Both the position numbers and the translations under genes were made by a program. The notes below the pieces were generated by a model. That model saw nothing but the letters and a program-made list of their open reading frames with translations, was not told the origin of the DNA and did no database searches. From contig NC_079364.1 of the NCBI RefSeq assembly GCF_021018895.1, positions 29,620,701 through 29,684,700 on the forward strand: a stretch of 64,000 nt of DNA, in the 5' to 3' direction. Positions 13,969 to 23,589 of this stretch are shown piece by piece; within the stretch, counting starts at the first letter, position 1, and the number at the start of each line of letters is the position of its first letter. This DNA comes from Seriola aureovittata (Eukaryota; Chordata; Actinopteri; Carangiformes; Carangidae).

Positions 13969-14400
13969 CAGTGTTGGAGAGTAACTAATTACATGTTAGG
14001 AGGGTTACATCATTAAATTACAAAATAAAAGTACCAAAATAAATGTAGTTAAATTACAGTTACTAATCAAAATGTCGGTGATTACAAAGAGGTTACATAT
14101 GAGTATATTCTCTTCACATTTAGAATAAAATATTCATTCTGTTGCTTTGCATCTTTTTGCATCTCTAACTTACTTCAGCATGGTGTTTTCATTAAATATT
14201 AACGTGGACAAGTCATGGGGTTGTGAGATTTCTACAGGGCACCAGAAGACTAAATGAATGCTACTGAAAAGTAATCAAATGTAATCAATTACATTACTTT
14301 GTTTAAGTAATTAAAACAGTTACATTCCATATTGTATTTATAACAGGCTAACCAGTCATCTGTAACCTGGTACATTTAAGAAGTAACCTCATCAACATTG
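13969..14400. mobile_element. hAT-type nonautonomous DNA transposon (MITE), 432 bp
   Basis: The left end CAGTGTTGGAGAGTAACTAA and the reverse complement of the right end, CAATGTTGATGAGGTTACTT, form imperfect terminal inverted repeats of the CAGTGTTGGG class that I know from fish hAT elements. The interior is rich in TAATTACA/GTTAC. Flanks CATACACA (13961-13968) and AATACAAA (14401-14408) match at 6 of 8 positions, consistent with an aged 8-bp target duplication. No transposase is encoded. Confidence 0.75.
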
Positions 14401-14597
14401 AATACAAACTACACACACATACCCACATGCACATGCACACACAGAGTCCTGATCCCCTATAGCGGAGCAGATGCAGGAGTGAATCCTCAAGAGTCCTGTT
14501 TGAGGTCTCTTGAGGAATAAAAACGGCACTTTCCACTCATCACATAATCAGTTTTATAAAGCAACCCACACCTCCTCCTCTGCGTATCATTTCTTCC

Positions 14598-14629
14598 TCC
14601 TCCTCCTCCTCCTCCTCCTCCTCCTCCTA
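14598..14629. repeat. (TCC)n microsatellite
   Basis: About ten TCC units inside the cadherin last intron. The leucine/serine-rich frames over it are artefacts. Confidence 0.9.
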
Positions 14630-15094
14630 CATCCCCCTGTGTTTTTTTCTCCATCTCTGCTGCCGTGGTTACAGTTGTGGTGGGATCACATTAGTACTGG
14701 AGTGACTGGATACACTATATGTGGAAATAATGGCAGCTCCTAAACCCCCAATGCATCCGTGTATAAGAGATGGATAGAAAGAGAGACGCCCTTCATCTCC
14801 ACTCCACACTATTTTTTTATCGTCTTGGTCTCACACACACACACACACACACACACACTCTCACTCTCACATAGACGGTATACTCAAAATTACGATGAGT
14901 TCTGTGAGACAGTAAATGGAGATAGATTGGAAACTTAAATAGGTGGAACATTCACAGTAAACGTAATGGGGAGAGCTGATTGTTTTTCTGCTCTCTTTTC
15001 ATTTATGCTCTCTCACTGCCGCATTTCATTTTTTTCTGCCTCATCTCTCTCCTCAAAACATTTAGTCTTTCTCTCACTTGTCTTCTGCTTTTGC

Positions 15095-15096
<2 letters not shown>

Positions 15097-15149
<53 letters not shown>
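15097..15149 (+). repeat. (TG)26 microsatellite abutting a 3' splice site
   Basis: The tract ends four bases before the exon (TGT-CCAG|AAT). It occupies the position where a polypyrimidine tract should be; the nearest pyrimidine-rich stretch (TCTTTCTCTCACTTGTCTTC) lies upstream at about 15065-15087. Confidence 0.97.
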
Positions 15150-15151
<2 letters not shown>

Positions 15152-15153
15152 AG

Positions 15154-15765
15154 AATGCCTATGACATGGCGGAGCTGCAGAAGTCCCTCCAGCCGAGCCC
15201 GGCCCAGTCGGTCCAGTACTGCCGCTCCAGAGCCCTGCACCACCCTCCTCCTCCCCACCACCACCATCACTTGCTTCACCAGGCGCCCCCCGCCCCGCCC
15301 TCCACCCAGCCGCTGGACTCTCTCAGTCGGACAGCCAGCTCCACCACCCTGCCCCCTTCAGTGGCTTCCACCTCCTCGACCGCCACCACTACCACCAGCC
15401 TCCGCAGGGACGTCCCCCCAACCAGACTCCCGGCCCAGGGCCAGGCGCGGCCCTCCCAGCTGGCACGCCGCTCCCTGTCTTTCTCCAGCCAGGACCTGGC
15501 CCGCTACCTGTGCGAGATCATCCGCGACGCCGACCAGCATCCAGACACGGGGCCTTTCGACTCCCTGCAGGTCTTCTCCACCGAGGGAGGGGGCTCGCCC
15601 GCCGGGTCCCTCAGCTCCTTCAGCTCGGCGGGGCTGGACGGGGGGAGCGGCGGAGACGGGGGAGGGGGAGGGGAGGCGAGAAGGGAGGAGACGCTCGGGG
15701 AGTGGGGGCCTCGCTTCGAGAAGCTGCGGGCCCTGTACGAGCGAGCCGAGGCCAGTGACCTCTGA
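15154..15765 (+). CDS. Cadherin terminal exon: beta-catenin-binding cytoplasmic tail
   Basis: Last coding exon of the cadherin, 203 codons plus TGA at 15763-15765. The acceptor is TGTCCAG|AAT in phase 0, matching the upstream exon. Residues 1-20 (NAYDMAELQKSLQPSPAQSV) complete the juxtamembrane region. Residues 27-60 are a Pro/His-rich linker with PPPPHHHHH; 60-85 are Ser/Thr-rich. ARYLCEIIRDADQHPDTGPF (residues 115-134) leads into the catenin-binding core: DSLQVF, EGGGSPAGSLSSF (144-156), a Gly/Asp run (162-174) and the terminal GEWGPRFEKLRALY (182-195). The EGGG...AGSLSS and WGPRF motifs are hallmarks of beta-catenin/plakoglobin binding, linking the adhesion receptor to alpha-catenin and actin. 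Spacing and the ARYLCEIIRDAD block favour a type III (Hz-/neural-cadherin-like) protein, a group described from chicken retina. The exon is far more GC-rich than its flanks, and an overlapping frame and an antisense frame across it are shadows. Confidence 0.88.
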   Translation, partial: NAYDMAELQKSLQPSPAQSVQYCRSRALHHPPPPHHHHHLLHQAPPAPPSTQPLDSLSRTASSTTLPPSVASTSSTATTTTSLRRDVPPTRLPAQGQARPSQLARRSLSFSSQDLARYLCEIIRDADQHPDTGPFDSLQVFSTEGGGSPAGSLSSFSSAGLDGGSGGDGGGGGEARREETLGEWGPRFEKLRALYERAEASDL

Positions 15766-17695
15766 GCTCGAGACACTCAAACTGATGGGACCCCGATAAC
15801 CGGCCCGCCCGCAACAATCAATTAGCAGACACTTAGCAGTGATCGAGGCGGGAAAACAGCGAGAGGCTGACTGACAAGAGAGACTCGCTCCACACCCTGC
15901 ATCTGCTGACAACTCACACGAAAGGTGTTGTATTCACTGGATGATGAGGCCCATCAATCAACGCGGTGGCCTAACAGACAGATGAACGTGTCCCTGAGAG
16001 AAGAGCCTGTCGCTCTGTGCTCCCTCTACCTTGGATTTTTGTAGGAGCAGACGTTATCAAACCTGCCAGTCAGGTTAAAGGGTTTAGAACGTAACTCTCC
16101 ACCCAGGCTACTCATCATGATGGAGCTTAGCTTCACTGTCAGAAAAATCTGTTCCAGTCACAGCCAGTAAAAACCCAAATTTCCTCTATTTTCTAACATT
16201 CATTGTGAGCTGCTCTGGATGTGTGTCAGCTGAAGGCCTAAAATGTGAAATATATAATGGTTGGCCAGGTTTAGTTTTTTTGTTGGTTTTTTTTTTTTTT
16301 TTTACACCTGAGCGAACCAGTACCACATGAAATGTATTTTTAGGACCTTGTGGCTGAATTAAATCTTTGTAAATATCAAAGGACTCATATCTATCCCACA
16401 CTTGCGCTGCTCCATGACAAGACAGTGAAGATGAGTGGGATCATACTGAGTAGCCCGTGTAATACAGTTTGGATTTTCAGTATATTGTGGACACATAGTG
16501 TTCTCGCTGCCTGGCTGTACACAGCTTCCGTCAATGTTTGTATGAGTTAAAAAAAAAAAGTGCTTCAGCCATCATTGGGTTGCAGGGTGAGGTTTTTATT
16601 TTTTGTTTATTTTTTATTTTTTATTTTTTCTGGTAATGTGGTCGAGTAATTCTGTATTGGTTGGGTGTTTCAAGTTTCAATGCTCCGTGGGTTGTGAGAC
16701 ATCAAGCTTTCTACTTACTACTGCACCCTCGTCTTTATTTGATTTCCTATTCTCATTCACGCTCCTCCGCTGCTCGTTCCTTCTCACCCGAGGGAGGGTG
16801 CACCGAAAAAAAAAAAAAATTCAAACAGCTTCGTTACAAAGAAATAGGAGTGGACATGCGGACTGCGGGAGGGAGGAAATACTTGCTCTGTTGCTCTGTT
16901 CCACGCAGTTCCTCAGGCATACCAAATGTGGCAGCTGCAAGAGACTATTTTAACAGACGATGGCTCAGTAGAATACAAACAATGTCAAATGGCTTTCCAA
17001 GGTGACTACTCAATAAATACAAATGGCGGGAGGAGGAAGAGGATGAAGGAGAATTATAATGATTATACGTATATAGTTCTGAGCTGTGATACCTGTGCCA
17101 TACGCAGCTCAAACATTCATTTCTCTGTTGTCCCTTTGCTAAATTACCACACACTCTTTGGCTGAAACTGTGTTATAATTGTGATTGTGGGGAAATAGAC
17201 TGATAGAAAATTGCAGGGAAATAATAATGCTGCAGTTATTATCCAAGCTGTGAATCGTCAGCACAGTGGCAAGTGTTTTTTCCCTCTCAACTCCAAACGA
17301 AAAAAAAAAAAAAAAAAAAGAAAGACTTCCTGCAGTTGTGGAAGCTTGTGAGAACAATTTGTCTAAAAAAGAACAAAAAGGCAAAGAACAATAATAAAAC
17401 AGCGAAGGACAAGAGCTGCGCGAGCCTGAAAAGGACCTGTTCCTTTCACCTTTGATAAGAGAGATGATTACAGGGTAGAGGGTTGAATCAGAAGGCAAAT
17501 GAGGAGAGGAGGTAGAGAGGAACCATCCTAACAAGTGCCTGGCTCTGTGGTGAAATGTGCCACCAGTGCACCATGGAGCTCAGCAGCTCCGTAGGGAGCT
17601 GTAGAGAGGGGAGAGATGCTGGGAGAAATGGTTTTTCTGCAGAAACGGTTTGTTGCACAGCAAACAGCATAAATACACAAGTCGTGTGTCCTCAG

Positions 17696-17719
17696 CCCCC
17701 CCCCCCCCCCCCCCCCCCC
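17696..17719 (+). repeat. Poly(C)24 run in the presumed 3' UTR
   Basis: Twenty-four consecutive C, then AA and six more C. Poly(C) in an mRNA is a possible poly(C)-binding-protein site, and the opposite DNA strand is a G-run. Length in an assembly is unreliable for such homopolymers. Confidence 0.9.
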
Positions 17720-18485
17720 AACCCCCCTTTATGCCCCCTTTTCTTCCTGCAAAGCCAACCTAGCTTCTCCCAGCATTTCAAGCGCTGTATTCTGCTGGAA
17801 GTAGCAGCAGCACTCCCATCAAGCTCTTTTTTTTTTTTTTTCTCTTTTTTATTCCTCTTCACGTTGGCAGAGCCGAGCCTGTCGGCAGAGAGCGTTTAGA
17901 GGGTAGGAATGTGTGAAAACACGTCAGGCCACTAATCCTAATAGGAGCTGATGGCTTGCCGTCATGCTGGAAAAAACCAAAGGATTGCGGGTACTTTCAA
18001 AAAAAAAAAGTCAACAGAAGAGTCGATTCCCAAGATTGCAGCTTTCCAGAAACATGCTATTTTGTGGAAATCCGAGGCAACAATGTGGCTTTTAAAAATA
18101 AGAGACTTGGCAGTCAGGGGAGGGTGCAGTACACTGTGGGATGATGCCTGATAGGCTTTTTTCTTTTTTTTTTTTTTTATAGACAGTGGGGATTTCCTAG
18201 CTCGGGATGTTTTTTATTGTCCTGTAGAGAGAGGCCGCGGCTGAGCCGCCGCGCAGAGTGGTGGAGGATGAAGACGCTTCATGCTTCACTTCTCTCTCTC
18301 TCTCTCTCTCTCTCTCTGCAGCTGTGAGGGAGCAGCCACTCACTTCCCATCACCGTTCATTTGTACCATAAAACAGCTTCTTCAATGTTGTGTTCTGGGT
18401 GCAGACATAGTCGTGAACAAAGTTAATGTTTTTACCTCATTTGTAAATACAGAGATAGATTAATTACAATTATTGCTTTTTTGCC

Positions 18486-18491
18486 AATAAA
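18486..18491 (+). terminator. Proximal poly(A) signal candidate (AATAAA), cadherin
   Basis: AATAAA in the context GCCAATAAAAAGCACC on the sense strand of the cadherin transcript, about 150 bp before a second one. A downstream poly-A run at 18526-18541 is genomic and could cause internal oligo(dT) priming in cDNA data. Confidence 0.4.
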
Positions 18492-18638
18492 AAGCACCAT
18501 AGGTTTAAAATGTGCAGCTTCTGAGAAAAAAAAAAAAAAAAGAAAATCTAACTGAACATATCTTTTCTATCATCATGATGGTGATGAGCTCTGGACAGTT
18601 ATGTAAGTGTTTTGTATTTTGCTTTGATCTTTTTTCTC

Positions 18639-18644
18639 AATAAA
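18639..18644 (+). terminator. Distal poly(A) signal candidate (AATAAA), cadherin
   Basis: AATAAA in TTTTCTCAATAAATTCATT, followed within 20 bases by a CA (GCACCAG) suitable for cleavage, then by GT-containing sequence (GTGACTGCGTCTG). This is the better-placed candidate for the 3' end of the + strand gene. Confidence 0.45.
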
Positions 18645-18790
18645 TTCATTTATTTGCACCAGTGACTGAGCTGAATCGTGACTGCGTCTGTAAAAAGAGA
18701 CTGATGGATTAAAAGAAATGGAAAATGAAGTCTTCTGATCTCACATAATAATCAACAAGAAAATATTGCATTGTTGAAAAAAAAAAAACT

Positions 18791-18796
18791 TTTATT
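18791..18796 (-). terminator. Minus-strand poly(A) signal candidate (AATAAA), dpy19l3 distal
   Basis: TTTATT on + reads AATAAA on -, inside a ~65-bp segment duplicated at 19583. It would place the dpy19l3 3' end about 120 bp from that of the cadherin and imply a 3' UTR of roughly 4.5 kb. Confidence 0.3.
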
Positions 18797-18853
18797 GATC
18801 ATACAGCCGTTGAACATGGATGTGTCTAATAACTAACACTGGCATCGGAAAAG
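18791..18853. repeat. Local duplication, copy A
   Basis: GAACATGGATGTGTCTAATA, ACTAACACTGGCAT and AAAGATTTCA recur in the same order and orientation at 19583-19653. The similarity extends leftward through TTTATT-ATC-TAC-GCC. The copies are about 790 bp apart. Confidence 0.8.
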
Positions 18854-19582
18854 ATTTCACCTCAGTTCGGGTATCTCACACATGACTTCTACTAATAGCT
18901 TGCTTGGCATGGAAACAATTTCAGAGTAAACATTTTGATTTCTGATATGAAATACGTCCTGCGGCGGGAAACCCAGCGGTACAACATGAGTTCAGTGGAG
19001 ACGTGCGAAAGAAACAGCAGAGCAAAATGGAGGAAATGGCCATAGGCACTCACATACATTATACAATATTCCTTTTTCAAATAAACCCAGAAGTAGATGG
19101 ATTTGAAGCTGTGCATGTAACAGTACCTACACTGAGGAGGAGGATGATGATGATGATGATGATGCTCAAGCTGCCCTTTAACAATTATGCAGCCTTTAAT
19201 GTGCATAGATTCCCTGTCCATCTCCTCTGAAGTACCAATGTGTGCACAGCAAACTGTTGCACCATCACACATTAGTTAGACCCTTATACTCCATGTGGAA
19301 ATTTCACATTCATGAATAGTTTTTTTTTTTTTTTTTTTTATATATATATGGCACTGACTCTGAGAAGCATCTGTATAGATGCTTGTTCTCAGACCGGCAC
19401 ATGCAGCGTAACTGCAGTTCATCATTAATAAAAATCATCTTACAGTGAAATGAACTATTAAATCTAATTTACCCAAGCTTCAGCATCAGCATGACCAAAA
19501 ACACACGAAAGCTGAATGATAACTGGCAAATGTGAAATGCATCAGTCTCTGCTGTGTCCATCTGCTTCATGGCCAAAATACG

Positions 19583-19653
19583 TTTATTCATCGTACTGCC
19601 ATTGAACATGGATGTGTCTTATAACTAACACTGGCATTGAAAAAAAGATTTCA
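19583..19653. repeat. Local duplication, copy B (contains minus-strand AATAAA)
   Basis: Second copy of the segment at 18791-18853, with TTTATT at 19583-19588 (AATAAA on -). A few substitutions and a small A-run expansion separate the copies, so the duplication is not recent. Confidence 0.8.
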
Positions 19654-20597
19654 ACTATATGTGTAACAAAATACACAGACTCTTTACTACTTGTCTGTAG
19701 CCTTTTTAAATGGAATGGTCTTGCGCAGAGCCCTCACTTCAACCCCATCCCACGTTTTGGAAGAGTTTGAAAAGCATCTGAGAGCTGGGGCCTTATCACC
19801 TAACATCAGTGTCTAACCTCACAAATCCCTGCAGCCAGGTCCCACAATCTGCTGGAAAGCTTCACCAGAAGAGTGAAGACCTTGAAAACCTCTGCTTCAT
19901 GTTAAAAGAAATCACACTCTCCCTCTCTCTCTCTGTCTCTCTCTCTTTCTCTGAGACTATTCATTTCCCAAGTAAAAATCTGAATTCAAGTAGCTGCATT
20001 TGTTTCAGCGACATCTACTAGTTCTTAAAAATGAGGCTAAATGGAGGGTTGAGTTTAATTCTATACACAAGTAAATGGCTTTCTCCATCTCCTTTTCACT
20101 GCGAAAACCATAGGCAGACAGTGCTCCTCCGAATGAACTACTAATCCCAATATGTATGGAAATTAACAATGCTGAAAAAAAAAATTACATTAGTACATTC
20201 TTATTAGGCAAACATAATAGAATCACTTCATTCTCAAATAAAGCAATCAGACATCTCCAAAATTAAACATCCAATGTGAAGGCTGAAGGGGCGGGAGGGG
20301 GGGGTTAGGCAGTGCTTTTCTGGACTGATCCGATTGATATGCATTACAATGAGGCCGTGCGGTTAACGAACAACATGTTGTCAAAAGCCCCACAACAACT
20401 GCGTGCAGGGGTGTTCATGCATCTGCGAGAGCGGGGATAATCAAAGAAAGAGGTCCTTATTAACAAGTGTACAAATATAGGCTGATTCAGATGAGGGAGG
20501 GGGAGTGTGTTTATATGTGTGTCACACCCACCTAACGGCTCATTGTAGCAGGCAACTCTGACTAGCTAATCAATAATTATCGACACAGCCTTTCAAT

Positions 20598-20652
20598 CAC
20601 CCTCCTCGTCTCTGCTCTCCTCGTCTCAGGCTCTCCTCGTCTCTGCTCTCCC
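20598..20652. repeat. Short tandem block of CTCTCCTCGTCTC units
   Basis: About four units of CTCCTCGTCTC with alternating TG/AG spacers. Pyrimidine-rich on +; no function assigned. Confidence 0.7.
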
Positions 20653-20940
20653 TTTGGTTCAAAAGAAAAGGAAAACGAGGAAGAGGTTCAGATCATTGTG
20701 AATCCATGTTTTGATGCGCTCTCATCTCTCCTCTGCTGTTGTTTAAACATGAGCTTCTTCCACCACCACCACCCCCCCCCTCCCCTCCCCCACTTTCTTT
20801 TCTAACCACAAAGCCTCAGTTTGATATGCAAGTGTTGGCCCTCACTCTCACAAACTATTTTGGATTGCGGCGGGGAATCAGCGTTGTTGTTAGCCTGCTG
20901 CAATTTCCTCGCCACTTACATTATTCATGTGTGTTTGTGG

Positions 20941-20976
<36 letters not shown>

Positions 20977-21362
20977 AAGAGAGAGAGAATAGAGAATGAA
21001 AAGGTTGAGGCTGCTGCTGATGAGAATCACAGAGACTACAGAAAGAAAAACATGACAGCAATCACAACAACACTGTCACAAATATCACTTGGTACCAGCT
21101 TTGACCTCAGTTTTACAGCAAAAACACATTTAGGCAGCGGTGGGACCCGCTTCCACCCGGGCGGGGGAATCCGAAACTAACAAAATTATTTTTGTCTTTC
21201 TTTTCGGGGGGTAACTGACAATATCTATCACTGCAGAGCTAAATGTTCCTCGCCAAAAAGTGACAACTGATCTCAGTCCAGGCTGAGACAAGCTAATGGT
21301 CAAACTTATTGCAACAGATCCTACAGCTGAGTAAGACCACACCCTGCAGCTTTCTCTCCTTC

Positions 21363-21714
21363 TTAAAGGGCCAGTGTGTTGGATTTATTGGTATCTAGTG
21401 GTGAGGTTGCAGATTGCAACCAACTGAATACCCCTCTCCCCTCCCCTCACCCCTCCCTTTCCAAGCGCGGAGGAGAAGCTACGGTGGCCTTCAGGTGAAA
21501 ACGTGCAAGGCCCTCTCTAGAACCAGAGATTTGGTTTGTCCGTTCTGGGCTACTGTGGAAACATGGCAGTGCTAGAGAGGAAGGGGAATAGGACCCGCTC
21601 CCTAGGGCTCATGCTAAGCTAGTGAAAACACAATGATTCTTCGTTTCAGGTGAGTACACAAACATAATATACATTATATACCATCCCCCTAAATCCTACA
21701 CACTGGTCCTTTAA
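21363..21714. mobile_element. TTAA-flanked MITE, 352 bp (piggyBac-like target preference)
   Basis: The left end TTAAAGGGCCAGTGTGTTGG and the reverse complement of the right end, TTAAAGGACCAGTGTGTAGG, are near-identical terminal inverted repeats. Both are bounded by TTAA, the usual piggyBac-superfamily target duplication. The interior GGTGAGGTTGCAGATTGCAA is a block I recognise from high-copy fish MITEs. Noncoding. Confidence 0.8.
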
Positions 21715-22654
21715 ACTCCACCAGCTGGAAATATACCTCAAGCACACACAGGACAGTACAACACAGTCAAGTTTTTGTGAGTAATGTGCTTTTTTTCCTA
21801 TCTTTTTCTTTTTTTTTTCTTTCTTTTTTTTTATTAGAAACTCAAATATGAAAATACTAGTTTGGAATAAGCATTAAAAGAAATAGTAGTTTGACAATCA
21901 ACACAATCCCAAGTAAAGTTCAACTTATTATTTTTTCCTGGTCTTCATTGGTGGGTGGAGTTTACTCCCACATAGATGGATCTATGTGACTCATGGCACT
22001 TTGAGAAGACTGATATGGTTGACAGATCTGAAAAAGCTTAACTTTGATGCTTAATTTTTAAACAAACAGAAACAACCAGGTGTAAAAGTGCCGTGGATCA
22101 AATCATAAGGTCCCAGACACACCAGAAACTTTTGGGTGATTCTGGGTAATTAATGAATTTTATTAGAATCGCCAGAATTGGTGGATTCAATCACAGGAAT
22201 GCTAAAAATAAATCCATGTGCCACAAACTTTGCGCCTTCTACCAATAACAAGTCGTCTTGACAACGCTGACCTTTGGGGGGGATTGCGGAGGCTACCTTC
22301 GCTTTTTAGATGTGTGGCGTCTTCTTTTCTTTTTCTAATGTTGGAGTATTAAGAAGAAGCCCATTGCTTCAGTTTTAATCAACACTGTGCAAATAAAGCA
22401 CATTGAATAACTGGCAGTGTGCACGTTTACCAAAGTTGGATAGCTTATTTTATGTGTAATGTCTATAAATGTCTACCCTTAAGAACTGAAATACATCAGA
22501 ACTGCGTTGGCAACTTGCACATTCAAAAAAATGTTTTGTGTATAAAAGAAAAATAGTGAATTAAGGTTGGGCTCCAATAGCCATGTTGGATCCAGCTCCA
22601 AGTCGTTCAAAATCCCCACATTTGTTAAACTCCACAGAATCTTTCAGCAAATCT

Positions 22655-22660
22655 TTTATT
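22655..22660 (-). terminator. Minus-strand poly(A) signal candidate (AATAAA), dpy19l3 proximal
   Basis: TTTATT on + at 22655-22660, about 600 bp past the dpy19l3 stop codon. It would give a 3' UTR of ordinary length, so it competes with the distal candidates. Confidence 0.35.
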
Positions 22661-23265
22661 TTCTCTCCATATTTTAATTTGTAAAGAAGATCCCAATAGG
22701 AAACATGTAATATACACTGCATATGCCGATAAGCTTTCTATCACAGTGTACTGAGTATTTTACCGTTTTAAAAGTTTGATGAAAGATTTTTAAGGACTCT
22801 GATCTGATGCTGGATCTAGAAACATGTTATTGAACCCTGAGCCGACTCTGGATGAACGAGACAACAATAATTCTGTGTTTTGGTCATTTCATGATACTCT
22901 GTGCAGAAACGATGATTATTTCGAATGGAACTAAACGATTAGTAGTTGCTTGTGGTGTTCAGACCCCTGAGGAGAGCAGGTGGACAGATGGAGACAGAAC
23001 AACCCAAAGCAGTACTCCTACAGGTGCTTCCACACCTCTCTAACTAAAACAGCGCTGCCCCGAGCCTGAACTGGCCCACTGCTCTGACACCACAGTTCAC
23101 AGAGCCATGTGTTAAAAAAATAACAGGCATGATCACAGCTGGGCGCGGTGCAGAGAGGAGACAGAGGAACGGCGAGGATTCAGTGCTTTTTATCTTCTTC
23201 TTCTCCTCCGTCTCTCTTCTCTCTGGCCTCTGACGGGGTTTTTTTTTCTTACAGCCCTGCTCCGG

Positions 23266-23469
23266 CTACAGAGTCGCGCTGGGCTCTGACGAGTTCTTGG
23301 TGCTTTTCTTGCGTTTCTTCTTGACCCGGTACACGTGGAAGGTTTTGTTGTGGAATGTTCTGGTGAACAGAGCGCTGTAAGCCGCTGCATCCGTCTTGAT
23401 GGCCTCGCAAAATCGAGGGTGGGAGGCGGGGACAAGGTCTGGGTCGTTCTCTCCAGGTCCATCCATGAT
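23266..23469 (-). CDS. dpy19l3: dpy19l3 last coding exon (C-terminus)
   Basis: 67 codons plus TAG (23266-23268). The acceptor is CTGTACCGTCAG|ATC in phase 0, joining ...LANGH to IMDGPGENDPDL. It encodes the conserved HPRFCEAIK...NKTFHVYRV segment, then a lysine-rich KKKRKK stretch and a polar tail ending SEPSATL. This end is predicted to be luminal, and NKT is a potential N-glycosylation sequon. The basic tail appears longer than the short end I recall for human DPY19L3, so it may be fish-specific. Confidence 0.92.
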   Translation of the reverse strand: MMDGPGENDPDLVPASHPRFCEAIKTDAAAYSALFTRTFHNKTFHVYRVKKKRKKSTKNSSEPSATL

Positions 23470-23589
23470 CTGACGGTACAGAGGGAGAGGAGGATGAGCA
23501 CGGCATAATCAACAGCGACAAGAAGGGCAGAAGGTTAACAATGATGTATATTCATCAGGCAGTAATGAAGACAGTAATGAAGAACATTC

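Larger units (their letters stand above)
13243..15153 (+). other. Last intron of the cadherin gene
   Basis: A 1.9-kb intron between GT at 13243 and AG at 15153. It holds GT-rich sequence (13577-13650), a (CA)n array (13809-13865), a complete hAT-type MITE (13969-14400), a (TCC)n run (14598-14629), a short (CA)n (14833-14860) and, touching the acceptor, a (TG)26 tract. Confidence 0.85.
15766..18660 (+). other. Probable 3' UTR of the cadherin gene
   Basis: After TGA at 15765 I see no further splice-framed coding sequence on + and no other gene before two AATAAA signals near 18490 and 18640. Base composition falls sharply after the stop. It contains homopolymer runs (T near 16287-16303, A near 17299-17319, C at 17696-17719, T near 17828-17841) and a (TC)n run at 18290-18316. 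The end point is inferred from the second signal. Confidence 0.55.
18661..23265 (-). other. Convergent tail-to-tail interval; dpy19l3 3' UTR and/or intergenic DNA
   Basis: Between the cadherin's likely 3' end and the dpy19l3 stop at 23266. I found no coding exon. It holds minus-strand AATAAA candidates at 18791, 19583 and 22655, a (GAT)n run (19136-19163), T/TA runs (19321-19350), a CTCTCCTCGTCTC tandem block (20598-20652), a (GT)n (20942-20972) and a TTAA-flanked MITE (21363-21714). How much belongs to the dpy19l3 transcript cannot be told from sequence. Confidence 0.6.

Noticed and set aside
14980..15153. Upstream in-frame extension of the cadherin terminal exon
   Set aside because: In frame with the real exon, but it translates the intron and a (TG)n tract as cysteine-valine; the CAG acceptor at 15151-15153 and the matching phase of the upstream exon show the true boundary.
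14966..15799. 277-codon plus-strand frame across the cadherin terminal exon
   Set aside because: Out of frame with the conserved catenin-binding motifs; its start lies in the intron and it reads through the (TG)26 tract.
15358..15912. 184-codon antisense frame
   Set aside because: Open only because the sense exon is GC-rich; no motif and no splice context.
23266..23501. Alternative frames over the dpy19l3 last exon (arginine-rich 103-codon and 90-codon frames)
   Set aside because: The 67-codon frame carries the family motifs; the others are shadows.
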